This document shows, piece after piece, positions 1 to 7,608 of a DNA stretch of 64,000 bases (position 1 is its first letter; each line of letters starts with the position of its first letter). The stretch is from contig NZ_CABVGP010000001.1 in the NCBI RefSeq assembly GCF_902497555.1, forward strand, positions 992,001 through 1,056,000, in the 5' to 3' direction. Position numbers and translations under genes: made by a program. This DNA comes from Amycolatopsis camponoti (GTDB lineage Bacteria; Actinomycetota; Actinomycetes; Mycobacteriales; Pseudonocardiaceae). A model generated the notes under the pieces. The model had not been told where the DNA came from and did no database searches. It saw only the letters and a list, made by a program, of their open reading frames with translations.

Positions 1-1
1 C

Positions 2-496
2 GCGCTGCGCCCCGGCCCCGCCCTCGATCCGACCGCGGCCACGAAACACGCCGTGAAAATCCTTGCCCGACGCCACCAGGACGTCGACCACGACATCGCC
101 GTCCTGGACGACCTGCTCCGGCAGCTCGTGCCGCGGGCCTGTCCAGGACTTCTCGAACTGTTCGGCGTCGGAACCGACACCGCCGGCGCGTTGCTGGTGA
201 CCGCAGGCGACAACCCCGACCGGCTCCACAGCGATCCCGCCTTCGCCAACCTCTGCGGGGTGGCACCGCTTCCCGCCAACAGCGGCAAGACCACCGGTCG
301 CCACCGACTCAACCGCGGCGGCGACCGGCAGGCGAACGCAGCTCTTTACCGCATCGTCCTCTGCCGATTGCGTTACGACCCGGTCACCCGCGACTACGTC
401 GAACGACGCACCACGGAAGGACTGACCAAACCCGAAATCATCCGCTGCCTCAAACGCTACGTCGCTCGTGAAGTCCGACACGCCCTCCTAGCTTGA
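2..496 (+). mobile_element. IS110-family transposase, C-terminal part (cut by window edge)
   Basis: The frame is open from the left edge of the window to a TGA at 494-496, so the gene begins upstream and only about 164 C-terminal residues are visible. The segment fits the Transposase_20 (IS116/IS110/IS902) C-terminal domain: a helix-hairpin-helix-like LFGVGTDTAGALL stretch, the conserved CGVAPLPANSGK block whose serine is the likely catalytic residue, and a GGDRQANAALYR block. IS110-family enzymes are DEDD-Ser recombinases that move a circular intermediate guided, in several members, by a non-coding RNA from the element end. Only 17 bp separate the stop from the converging SGNH hydrolase stop, so little or no right-end DNA is recognisable. 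Intactness of the upstream DEDD domain cannot be judged. Confidence 0.85.
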
Positions 497-513
497 CGAT
501 CCATAGGAGCATC

Positions 514-1326
514 TCAGCGCGCGAACGCCAACGCCGCCGTCAGCGCGCGGTGACCGGCCGCGCTCGGGTGGACGTCGCAGCCGCCGGTCGGCAGCTTGAT
601 CAGCAGTCCCGCCGCGCACGGGTCGCCGCCCGCGCGCAGGGACGCCAGGAAGAACGCCGTGAAGCCGTCCGCGATCCTGCCGTGGTAGCGGCGGGTCACC
701 TGCGTCAACGCCGCGTCGATCGCCTTGACCTGCGCGACCTGTGCCGGGTCGCGGTAGTCGAGCGAGTAGTACGACACCAGCACCAGGTCGCCGCGGTAGT
801 GGGCGCGCACCGCCGAGAGGATCGCCGCGAGATTGCGGCTCACCTGGTTCAACGCGGCCGTGAACGAGGCACCCGTGCAGTGGTCCGGTGTCGTGTCCCG
901 GCACAGGAACAGGTCGTTCGCGCCGATCGTCAGCGTCACGAGCCGGGTGTCCCGGTGGGTCCGCAGGTACTGCACCGCGTAGTCGATCTGGCTTCCCGCG
1001 TACGCGACGTGCAGCGGGAACGCCAGCCGGTAGCCGTTCTCGCAGCCGTTGCTCGGCGCGGTGACGGCCAGCAGGCTTCCCGTCGTCTCGCCGGGGCAGG
1101 ACGCGTTCGCGAGCCGGAGCCCACGCAGCGACGCGTATTTCTCCGCGTAACCGCTGAAGTTGGCCGCGTTCAGGTAGGCCGCGCCCGCGTCGGGCCGGTA
1201 ACCGAACGCGACGGAATCGCCGAGCGCGAGGTACCCGCCGTGGCGGGAGGACGCGTCCGCCGGTGCCGTGAGGAGTGCACTCGCCGCGACGACCGCCGCG
1301 ACCATGACAAAGATTCGACGAAGCAT
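514..1326 (-). CDS. Secreted SGNH/GDSL-family hydrolase (lipase/esterase-like)
   Basis: This 270-aa protein starts with a clear signal peptide (MLRR, a hydrophobic Ala/Val core, cleavage near ADAS about residue 25), so it is exported. The SGNH blocks are all present: the GDS nucleophile motif with Ser38, the CPGETTG block II glycine, IGANDLF with the oxyanion Asn, and a C-terminal DVHPSAAGH with Asp251/His253. Paired cysteines are spread as in Streptomyces secreted lipases of this fold. The expected activity is hydrolysis of an ester of a lipid or acylated polymer outside the cell; the substrate cannot be read from sequence. It is the last gene of the minus-strand block 514-4840 and has its own leader, so co-transcription with the next hydrolase is possible but not shown. 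Confidence 0.88.
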   Translation of the reverse strand: MLRRIFVMVAAVVAASALLTAPADASSRHGGYLALGDSVAFGYRPDAGAAYLNAANFSGYAEKYASLRGLRLANASCPGETTGSLLAVTAPSNGCENGYRLAFPLHVAYAGSQIDYAVQYLRTHRDTRLVTLTIGANDLFLCRDTTPDHCTGASFTAALNQVSRNLAAILSAVRAHYRGDLVLVSYYSLDYRDPAQVAQVKAIDAALTQVTRRYHGRIADGFTAFFLASLRAGGDPCAAGLLIKLPTGGCDVHPSAAGHRALTAALAFAR

Positions 1327-1406
1327 CCTCGGCTCCTTCCCCGCGACGTCGCGTGGCCGGAACGATTGTGCCTCGTCCCGGCCCCGCGACGGAAGCGGCA
1401 GAAGCG

Positions 1407-2897
1407 TCAGAAGCCGCTCGCCGACGGCGGTTTAGGCCCCGCGATCCGGGCTCCGGCCGATCCCGGCTCGACCGCGGCGCAATGGGTGCCGCGGGCCGGC
1501 AGCTTGCCGGTGATCAGGTAGTCGTCGGTCGCCTTGATCACGCACGGGCTGTTCTTGCCGTACGCGCCGTGGCCCCAGCCGTCGTAGGTGAGCAGCGTGC
1601 TGCCGCTCTGCCGGGCCGCGGCCTGCGACCACGCGTACGGCGTCGCCGGGTCGTACTCGCTGCTCAGCATCAGCAGCGGCGGCGCGCCGTGCACCTGCAG
1701 CGGGTGCTGCGGGTTGCTGGTCCGGTTCGGCCAGCCGATGCACGCCGTGACCGCCTGCCAGCCCAGGGAGTTGACCTTGACGTCCGGCGCGAAGGCCGCG
1801 GCCGTCCGCCGGTAGGCCTCGAGTTCCGCGTAGCTGTGCACCGGCAGGCGCCAGTCGTCGCAGAACACGCTCTGGAACACGGTGTTGACCGGGATGTCGT
1901 CCTTCAGCCGCACCGACGCGGCCGGCGGCGTTCCGTCCGCGAAGGACTTGAGGACCGTGGCCAGCCGATCCCAGCTCGGGCCGTAGAAGGAGCCCTGGAT
2001 GATCGACGACAGCGAAAGCGGGGTGATGACCTCCTCGCTTCGCGGGTCCTTCAGCTCCCCGCGCGCGGCCTTGTCCTGCAGGTCGCGCGTCAGCTTCGAG
2101 ACGTCCCGGCCGTGCAGTGCGCAGCTCGGCGTCCGGCCGCACCACTTCACGAACTCGCCGAACTCCGCTTGCAGCGACCGCGTTTCGCTGTCGAGGAACC
2201 CGGACGCCGTGAACTGCGAGTGGTCCATGTTGCTGTCGAGCACGAGCGCGCGGACCTTGTCCGGGAACAGCTCGGCGTACTGCTGGCCCATCAGCGTGCC
2301 GTAGGAAACCCCGTAGTACGTCAGCTTCTTCTCGCCGAGCGCGGCGCGGATGGCGTCCATGTCCCGCGCGACGCTCTCGGTGTCGGCGAATTGCCCCAGC
2401 GGCCCGGAAAGCCGGTTACAGCTTTCGCCGAGCTTCCGGTTGTACGCCGCGAGCTGGTCGAACTCGGCCTGGTTGTGCGGGACCTCCGGGTGGTCGGCGA
2501 TGACCTCGTCGAGCCCGCACTTGATCTGCGTGCTGCCGCCGATGCCGCGCGGGTCGAAGCCCACGGTGTCGAAGCGCTGGGTGATCTCCGGCGACAACGA
2601 CCAGCCGCCCTTGACCTCGCCGGCGCCCGCCCCGCCGGGACCGCCCGGGTCCATCAGGACCGACCCGATGCGCGCCCGCGGATCCGTCGCTTTGCGCCGG
2701 GCGAGGGAGATGCTCGCCGTGCCCCGGTCCGGGTGCGCCCAGTCGATCGGCACGGTCACCGCGCCGCACTCCACCCCGGGCGCGTCCGCGCACGGCGTCC
2801 AGTCGATCGACGGCGCGGCCGATGCCGGCGCCGCCGTCACCAGGCTCCCCAGGACCGCCGCCGCGGCCGTCACCAGCCGCTTCGATACCCCCGACAT
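1407..2897 (-). CDS. Secreted alpha/beta hydrolase, tripeptidyl aminopeptidase-like (S33, TAP C-terminal)
   Basis: The 496-aa product has a signal peptide (MSGVSKRLVTAAAAVLG..., cleavage after PASAA near 28). It then follows the Streptomyces TAP/SlpD-E plan: an N-terminal WTPCADAPGVECGAVTVPIDW segment, the oxyanion region MDPGGPGGAG, the nucleophile elbow GVSYGT (Ser about residue 200), Asp in SEYDPATPYAWS and His in GWGHGAYG (about 442), followed by the cysteine-containing TAP-like C-terminal domain. Family members are secreted exopeptidases that remove tri- or dipeptides, or esterases. Length matches the usual 480-540 aa. The neighbour at 514-1326 is another secreted hydrolase, suggesting an extracellular scavenging theme; a specific peptide substrate cannot be assigned. 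Confidence 0.88.
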   Translation of the reverse strand: MSGVSKRLVTAAAAVLGSLVTAAPASAAPSIDWTPCADAPGVECGAVTVPIDWAHPDRGTASISLARRKATDPRARIGSVLMDPGGPGGAGAGEVKGGWSLSPEITQRFDTVGFDPRGIGGSTQIKCGLDEVIADHPEVPHNQAEFDQLAAYNRKLGESCNRLSGPLGQFADTESVARDMDAIRAALGEKKLTYYGVSYGTLMGQQYAELFPDKVRALVLDSNMDHSQFTASGFLDSETRSLQAEFGEFVKWCGRTPSCALHGRDVSKLTRDLQDKAARGELKDPRSEEVITPLSLSSIIQGSFYGPSWDRLATVLKSFADGTPPAASVRLKDDIPVNTVFQSVFCDDWRLPVHSYAELEAYRRTAAAFAPDVKVNSLGWQAVTACIGWPNRTSNPQHPLQVHGAPPLLMLSSEYDPATPYAWSQAAARQSGSTLLTYDGWGHGAYGKNSPCVIKATDDYLITGKLPARGTHCAAVEPGSAGARIAGPKPPSASGF

Positions 2898-2980
2898 CGT
2901 CAGCCTCTCCCCTTACCGACAGTGGTTGACCGACTCCAGGAAATCACCATTCCGGGGTTCGCGCCAGGTTCCCTGGTGGA

Positions 2981-4342
2981 TCACCTCGTGACGTCCACTG
3001 TGGACGAACGCTCGGCGCGCCGGAGCCGGGCGGTGGCCACCACGCCGAGCGCGCAGACGACCCCCAGCACCCCGAACGCCCAGCCGAACCCGGTCGCCGG
3101 GCCGGCGGTGAGGCCGCGGGACAGCACGATCACGCACGCCGCGCCGCCGGCCGCGCCACCCACGCGCATCACGATGTTGACCAACGCCGTCGCGTGGCCC
3201 AGTTCGGCCGCGCGGACCGAGGCGTAGGCCGCCGTCGACGCGGGCATGATCGACAGTCCCAGCCCCGCACCGCGGACCACGAGCAACGCCTGGACCAGCC
3301 ACGTCGGCGTGTCCGGGCCGAGCCACGGCAGCGGGACGGTGCTCGCCAGCACCACCAGTGACCCGGTGAGCGAGACGGTGCCGCCGCCGTAGCGGTCCGT
3401 CAGCCGCCCGGCCACGAGCACGAACACCGTGGTGGCCAGGCCCATCGGCGCGAGGAGGACGCCGGCCTCGGCCGGTCCGGCGCCGAGCCGGACCTGGAAC
3501 CACAGAGGTAGCAGCAGGACCGCGCCGAACATCCCGGCGCCGGCCAGCAGGACCGACGCCAGCGCCGAACCCATGACGGGCCGCGCGGCCAGCCGCAGGT
3601 CCAGCACCGGATGCGGGACGCGCAGCGAGCGCCGGACGAACACCGCGAGCGCGAGGACGCCGACGGCCGCGAACACGGCGTCGAGTTCGGTGAGCGTGTA
3701 GACCAGCAGCGGCAGGCCGAGCGAGATCAAGGTCAGCCCGGGCCAGTCGAGCTTGGGTGGCTGCCCGCGTTCGCCGCGCGGCACGTACCGCAGCGCCAGG
3801 CCGAACGCGACCAGGCCGATCGGCAGGTTGAGCCAGAACAGCACCGGCCACGAGAAGTGCGCGAGCAGGAACCCGCCGACGCTCGGCCCGACGACCGGCG
3901 CCAGCCCGACGACCAGGCCCAGCGTGCCCATGGTGCGGCCGAGCCGTTCCGGTCCGACGGCGAGCCCGATCACGGTCTGCCCGGCGGTGACCATGACGCC
4001 GGTGGCCATGCCCTGCACCGTGCGGAACGCGATGAGCGTGATCGCGTCCGGCGCCAGGGCGCAGGCCACCGACGTGAGGAGGAACGCCGCCAGTGCCCAC
4101 AGCCACAGCCTTCCGGCGCCGAGCTTCTTCACCAGCCACGGCGTCAGCGGGAGTGCCGCCGAGAGGCCGAGCAGGAACGCGGTCGCCACCCATTGGATTT
4201 CGATGAGGCTGACCCCGAGCCGCAGTCTCATCGACTCCAGTCCGACCGCGACGATCGAACCGTCCATGTTGCCGAGGAAGCCGCCGAGGGCCATGACGCC
4301 GGAGGCGATCCAGACGGTGCGGGGGATGGGAGGAGCGGTCAT
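2981..4342 (-). CDS. MFS transporter, DHA2 (EmrB/QacA-like) family
   Basis: The 453-aa protein is almost entirely hydrophobic with about 14 predicted membrane segments. It has the family hallmarks: the start-proximal GGFLGNMDGSIVAVGLESM helix, which corresponds to motif D1 (LD.TIVNVAL), and a central motif C-like LGLVVGLAPVVGPSVGGFLL in segment 5, typical of drug/H+ antiporters. It should export a small hydrophobic compound using the proton gradient. The ATG at 4340-4342 begins the first hydrophobic segment after a short tail, so the start is sound. No adjacent TetR or MarR regulator is seen; the next upstream minus gene (4424-4840) is unrelated in sequence. Confidence 0.9.
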   Translation of the reverse strand: MTAPPIPRTVWIASGVMALGGFLGNMDGSIVAVGLESMRLRLGVSLIEIQWVATAFLLGLSAALPLTPWLVKKLGAGRLWLWALAAFLLTSVACALAPDAITLIAFRTVQGMATGVMVTAGQTVIGLAVGPERLGRTMGTLGLVVGLAPVVGPSVGGFLLAHFSWPVLFWLNLPIGLVAFGLALRYVPRGERGQPPKLDWPGLTLISLGLPLLVYTLTELDAVFAAVGVLALAVFVRRSLRVPHPVLDLRLAARPVMGSALASVLLAGAGMFGAVLLLPLWFQVRLGAGPAEAGVLLAPMGLATTVFVLVAGRLTDRYGGGTVSLTGSLVVLASTVPLPWLGPDTPTWLVQALLVVRGAGLGLSIMPASTAAYASVRAAELGHATALVNIVMRVGGAAGGAACVIVLSRGLTAGPATGFGWAFGVLGVVCALGVVATARLRRAERSSTVDVTR

Positions 4343-4423
4343 GGCTCCGACGGTAAAAGCTGAAGCAAGGTCGAAGTCAACCGCGGAGTCGCTGGGCTGC
4401 GCGGAAGTCGTTTCCCGGTCGGG

Positions 4424-4840
4424 TTACTTCCGGCGGGTGCCGAGAATTTCCCGGAGCGCGGTCAGATCACTGGTCAAGACGGCTAGCTCGAGGCGGCTGC
4501 CGCCGTCGTCGAGCGTGACCACCTCCATCGCGGTGGGGATGGCCAATCGGTCCTCTCGGCCCGCGGGCCGCGAACCGGCCCACGAAACGGTACGCGGGGA
4601 AAGGGCGATCGGCTCGTCGCGGTTCAGGCGGGCCCGCCAGACGACGCCGTCCGCGGCCGGCCGCAGGGTGCCGTGCGTCCACGTACCGGAGTCGGCGGGC
4701 CGGCGCAGCGAGCAGCGCATCTTGACGTCCGCGCCGTCGGCGAACCCGGCTCGGCGTTTCTCGGCTCTCCTGCGCGTTCTCCGGTCGGAGATCGCGCCAT
4801 CGAGCAAGCCGAGCAGGCCTTCGATGACAGCGTCGAGCAT
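4424..4840 (-). CDS. Conserved-looking small protein of unknown function, DUF2550-like pattern
   Basis: This is a 138-aa soluble protein with start ATG at 4840. After a short amphipathic helix and a strongly basic stretch (DRRTRRRAEKRR) comes a beta-rich region with GTWTHGTLRPAADGVVWRAR and LDDGGSRLELAVLTSDLTALREIL. The order of basic linker, W-x-H-G-x-L-R strand and late D-L-x-A-L-R helix resembles actinobacterial DUF2550 proteins, but the usual N-terminal membrane helix is weak here, so the match is tentative. Its frame continues antisense into the LacI remnant, which is why a much longer reading frame can be drawn; only the part after 4840 looks protein-like. Function unknown. Confidence 0.55.
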   Translation of the reverse strand: MLDAVIEGLLGLLDGAISDRRTRRRAEKRRAGFADGADVKMRCSLRRPADSGTWTHGTLRPAADGVVWRARLNRDEPIALSPRTVSWAGSRPAGREDRLAIPTAMEVVTLDDGGSRLELAVLTSDLTALREILGTRRK

Positions 4841-4854
4841 GTCGCCATGGTAGA

Positions 4855-5177
4855 TCAGCGAGTGGAGCTGCCGCGGACGATCAGCTGCGCCGCCACGGTC
4901 GTCGCGCGGGAACCGCCGTCGGCGATGCGGTCGAGCAGCAGGCGCGCGGCCAGCCGGCCCATCGCGTGGGCCGGCTGGGCGATGACCGCCGGCTTGGCGG
5001 AATTCGCACCGGTGCACCAGTTCCGCCGGGTATTTCCGGCTCGCGGCGCCCGGCTCTTCCACGGCCCTGGCCACGCTGGGCGAGCACCGGGTCCACAGTG
5101 GACTTTCCGTTGAGCGCTCTCGACACGGTCGCGGTCGAGACGCCGGCCAGCGCCGCCACGTCGTTGATCGTCGCCAC
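4855..5177 (-). pseudogene. Degenerate LacI-family repressor (internal deletion plus frameshifts)
   Basis: From GTG 5177 the minus strand encodes an intact LacI-type helix-turn-helix with hinge start (VATINDVAALAGVSTATVSR, then ALNGKSTVDP). The frame then shifts near 5085: a second frame continues with SVARAVEE, as in the normal hinge-helix region, and a third frame encodes a perfectly LacI-like C-terminus (MGRLAARLLLDRI, then RATTVAAQLIVRGSS) up to the TGA at 4855. A LacI regulator needs about 1 kb, but only 323 bp remain, so the whole periplasmic-binding-like core is deleted. It lies divergent to the FGGY sugar kinase at 5273, the position of a local repressor. The kinase has probably lost its dedicated control. 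Confidence 0.75.
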
Positions 5178-5272
5178 CGGCGTCCTCGTCCAGCCTGGTT
5201 CGTTGACAGTGCTTCCGGCACACCATAGCGTGGTGGAAATCGATTTCCCGCGGTTTCTCCGTGGAGGGGCGG

Positions 5273-6757
5273 ATGACGGGACTGCTGCTCGGCGTGGACA
5301 TCGGCACGGCAGGCTCGAAGGGCGTGCTGGTCGACCCCGGTGGCGCGGTGCTCGCCCGGTCGGTCCGCGAACACACCGTCTCGACACCGCGTCCGGGCTG
5401 GTTCGAGCACGACGCCGAAACGGTCTGGTGGGCGGACTTCACCGGCATCGTCGCCGATCTGCTGCGCGCCGCCGAAGGACGGCCGCTCGCCGGGCTCGGG
5501 GTCAGCGGGATCGGGCCGTGCCTCCTCCCGGCCGATGCCGGCGGCACGCCGTTGCGGCCGGCGATCCTCTACGGCGTCGACACCCGTGCGAGCGCGGAGA
5601 TCGCCGCACTGAACGAAGAGCTCGGCGCGGACGAGATCCTGGCCCGCGGGGGATCGCCGCTGACCAGCCAAGCGGTCGGGCCGAAGGTGCGGTGGCTCGC
5701 GCGGCACGAGCCGGATGTCTTCGCACGCACCGAGAAGCTGCTGATGGCGAGCTCTTTCCTGGTGCACCGGCTGACCGGCCGGTACGTCCTCGACCACCAC
5801 TCGGCGAGCCAGTGCACGCCGATGTACGACCTCGTGGCCGGCGGCTGGGCCGACGACTGGGCCGAGCGCGTCGCGCCGGGGCTGCCGCTGCCGGAACTGC
5901 TGTGGCCGACGGAAGTCGCGGGCGAGGTCACCGCGGCGGCGTCCGCGCTGACGGGGCTGCCCGTGGGGCTGCCGGTGACGGCGGGGACGGTCGACGCCTG
6001 GGCCGAGGCGACGAGTGTCGGCGTTCGCGAGCCCGGTGACGTCATGGTGATGTACGGGACGACGATGTTCCTCGTCCAGGTGCTGACCGAACCGCGCCCG
6101 CATCCCGGCCTGTGGGGCACGCGCGGGGTCGTCCCGGGCAGCTTCACGCTGGCGGCGGGCATGGCGACGTCCGGTGCGGTGACCGGCTGGCTGCGAAAAC
6201 TCGTCGGGGCGTCGTTCGCGGACCTGGTGGACGAGGCGGCTTCGGTGCCGGCCGGGAGCCGCGGGCTGCTGGCGTTGCCGTACTTCGCGGGGGAGCGGAC
6301 GCCGCTGTTCGACCCGGACGCGCGGGGTGTGCTCGCCGGACTGACGACGTCACACGGCCGGGCCGAGCTCTACCGCGCGGTGCTGGAGGGGATCGCCTAC
6401 GGCGTGCGGCACAACCTCGAGGCGATGGCGGCCGCGGGTGGTGCGGCCGGGCGGCTGGTCGCGGTCGGCGGCGGGACGAAGGGCGGGTTGTGGACGCGCA
6501 TCGTCTCGGACGTGACCGGGCTGCCGCAGCAGATCCCGGCGGAGACGATCGGCGCGTGCCTCGGGGATGCGCTGCTCGCGGCCGAGGCGGTGGGGATGGA
6601 CGCCTCGCGCGGGAACCCGATCGCCGCGACGGTGACGCCGGACGCGGGGAACCGGGCGCGGTACGAGGAGTTCTACCGGCACTACCGGGCGTTGTACGAG
6701 ACGACGGCGGAGACGGCGCACTTCCTGGCGGCCCAGCAGCGCGCGGCGACGGTCTGA
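5273..6757 (+). CDS. FGGY-family carbohydrate kinase (xylulokinase-like)
   Basis: The 494-aa protein begins at ATG 5273, chosen because GGAGGGG lies just upstream; an in-frame GTG at 5261 lacks such a site. It has the actin-like ATPase fold of sugar kinases: the phosphate-1 loop LLGVDIGTAGSKGVLVD, the SGIGPCLLPAD region, an N-terminal sugar-binding segment including GVDTRAS, the phosphate-2 loop VMVMYGTTMFLV and the adenosine motif AVGGGTKGGLW. Length fits FGGY enzymes (470-520 aa). It should phosphorylate a sugar or polyol with ATP; the substrate is not evident because no transporter or isomerase flanks it. The only nearby regulator is the LacI pseudogene upstream. Confidence 0.87.
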   Translation: MTGLLLGVDIGTAGSKGVLVDPGGAVLARSVREHTVSTPRPGWFEHDAETVWWADFTGIVADLLRAAEGRPLAGLGVSGIGPCLLPADAGGTPLRPAILYGVDTRASAEIAALNEELGADEILARGGSPLTSQAVGPKVRWLARHEPDVFARTEKLLMASSFLVHRLTGRYVLDHHSASQCTPMYDLVAGGWADDWAERVAPGLPLPELLWPTEVAGEVTAAASALTGLPVGLPVTAGTVDAWAEATSVGVREPGDVMVMYGTTMFLVQVLTEPRPHPGLWGTRGVVPGSFTLAAGMATSGAVTGWLRKLVGASFADLVDEAASVPAGSRGLLALPYFAGERTPLFDPDARGVLAGLTTSHGRAELYRAVLEGIAYGVRHNLEAMAAAGGAAGRLVAVGGGTKGGLWTRIVSDVTGLPQQIPAETIGACLGDALLAAEAVGMDASRGNPIAATVTPDAGNRARYEEFYRHYRALYETTAETAHFLAAQQRAATV

Positions 6758-6801
6758 TCGGCCCCCGGGCGGGGCTCAGCCCGGCCGCCCCCATGTCCCG
6801 G

Positions 6802-7128
6802 TCACCGCGCTGACCGGCGGCCGCGCCACCGCCGGCCCGCGACCGCGTGCCGGTGGTGTTCCAGCGCCGCCACGGACTGCGTGACCTGCTCGAAGCTCGG
6901 CAGCGCGTGCACGTTGGCCACGAGCGTCATGTCTTTGCGCGGGATCTCCACGAAGCACACTTCGACGCCGGACTCCGCCGCGTGCGTCGCCACCTCCTCG
7001 CGCCAGGTGGCGAGATCGTGCTCGTCGCCGAGCCATTCGTGCAGGTAGACGCACCACTTGCCGCGCAGCAGCTCACCCGCGATGGCTTCCAGCCCGACCA
7101 GGTACGGCTCGGTCACGCGGTCGTCCAT
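6802..7128 (-). CDS. Hypothetical protein, ~108 aa
   Basis: A soluble 108-aa frame starts at ATG 7128; an upstream in-frame TTG at 7149 would add seven residues. Composition is protein-like in this frame, with balanced charged and hydrophobic residues such as LRGKWCVYLHEWLGDEHDL and VEVCFVEIPRKDMTLVANVHALPSF, and a basic Arg-rich tail. I do not recognise a family. It points toward the FGGY kinase end (44 bp between stops) and is divergent from the GH31 gene across a 480-bp region. Confidence 0.5.
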   Translation of the reverse strand: MDDRVTEPYLVGLEAIAGELLRGKWCVYLHEWLGDEHDLATWREEVATHAAESGVEVCFVEIPRKDMTLVANVHALPSFEQVTQSVAALEHHRHAVAGRRWRGRRSAR

Positions 7129-7540
7129 GACCGTCCCCGAGTACGCCAAGGCACCGCTTCCCTCCTGCTCCCCGGCGGTGACCCCTACCGCCGGAAAGCG
7201 CTATCCCGGTGCAGGCCTCCCCACCGTGACCGAGCAGCGCGAACCCCCGCGACCGATGCGGTTCTCCGGGGACGGCGCAAACATACCGACGGATTTGGCG
7301 CACAGCAACCATTTCCCCGGTGCGGTGTCGATCGTGCACAGCTCGCGTGCGGATGCACGTGCCGATCAAGGCCGCGCATTCGACCATTCACCGAAAGAGG
7401 CAGGAGCGTCACCGGCGAAATCCGGGGCACGCCCTCGGCGCCCGGAGTGTGCACTGTGGACGCTCGCCGGGTGACCGGTCGGGTGCGCAGCGTGAGACCC
7501 GACGGAAGTCGTGAGTCGGGCTCCTGGACCGGTTCGGCGG

Positions 7541-7569
7541 GTGACACTGCGCGAAACCTGCGCTATACA
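7541..7569 (+). promoter_or_regulatory. Putative housekeeping-type promoter of the GH31 gene
   Basis: GTGACA at 7541-7546 and TATACA at 7564-7569 are separated by exactly 17 bp, a good primary-sigma arrangement for an actinobacterium. The start at 7609 is about 33 bp after the expected initiation point and is preceded by GAAAGG at 7595-7600. The rest of the 480-bp gap 7129-7608 shows no other convincing gene or repeat. Not experimentally supported. Confidence 0.45.
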
Positions 7570-7608
7570 GAGCCCGTAATGCGTATTGATGCGCGAAAGG
7601 TGTAACTA

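Noticed and set aside
5273..6757. Assignment as xylB
   Set aside because: FGGY motifs are clear, but no xylose isomerase or transporter is adjacent and the substrate cannot be read from sequence.
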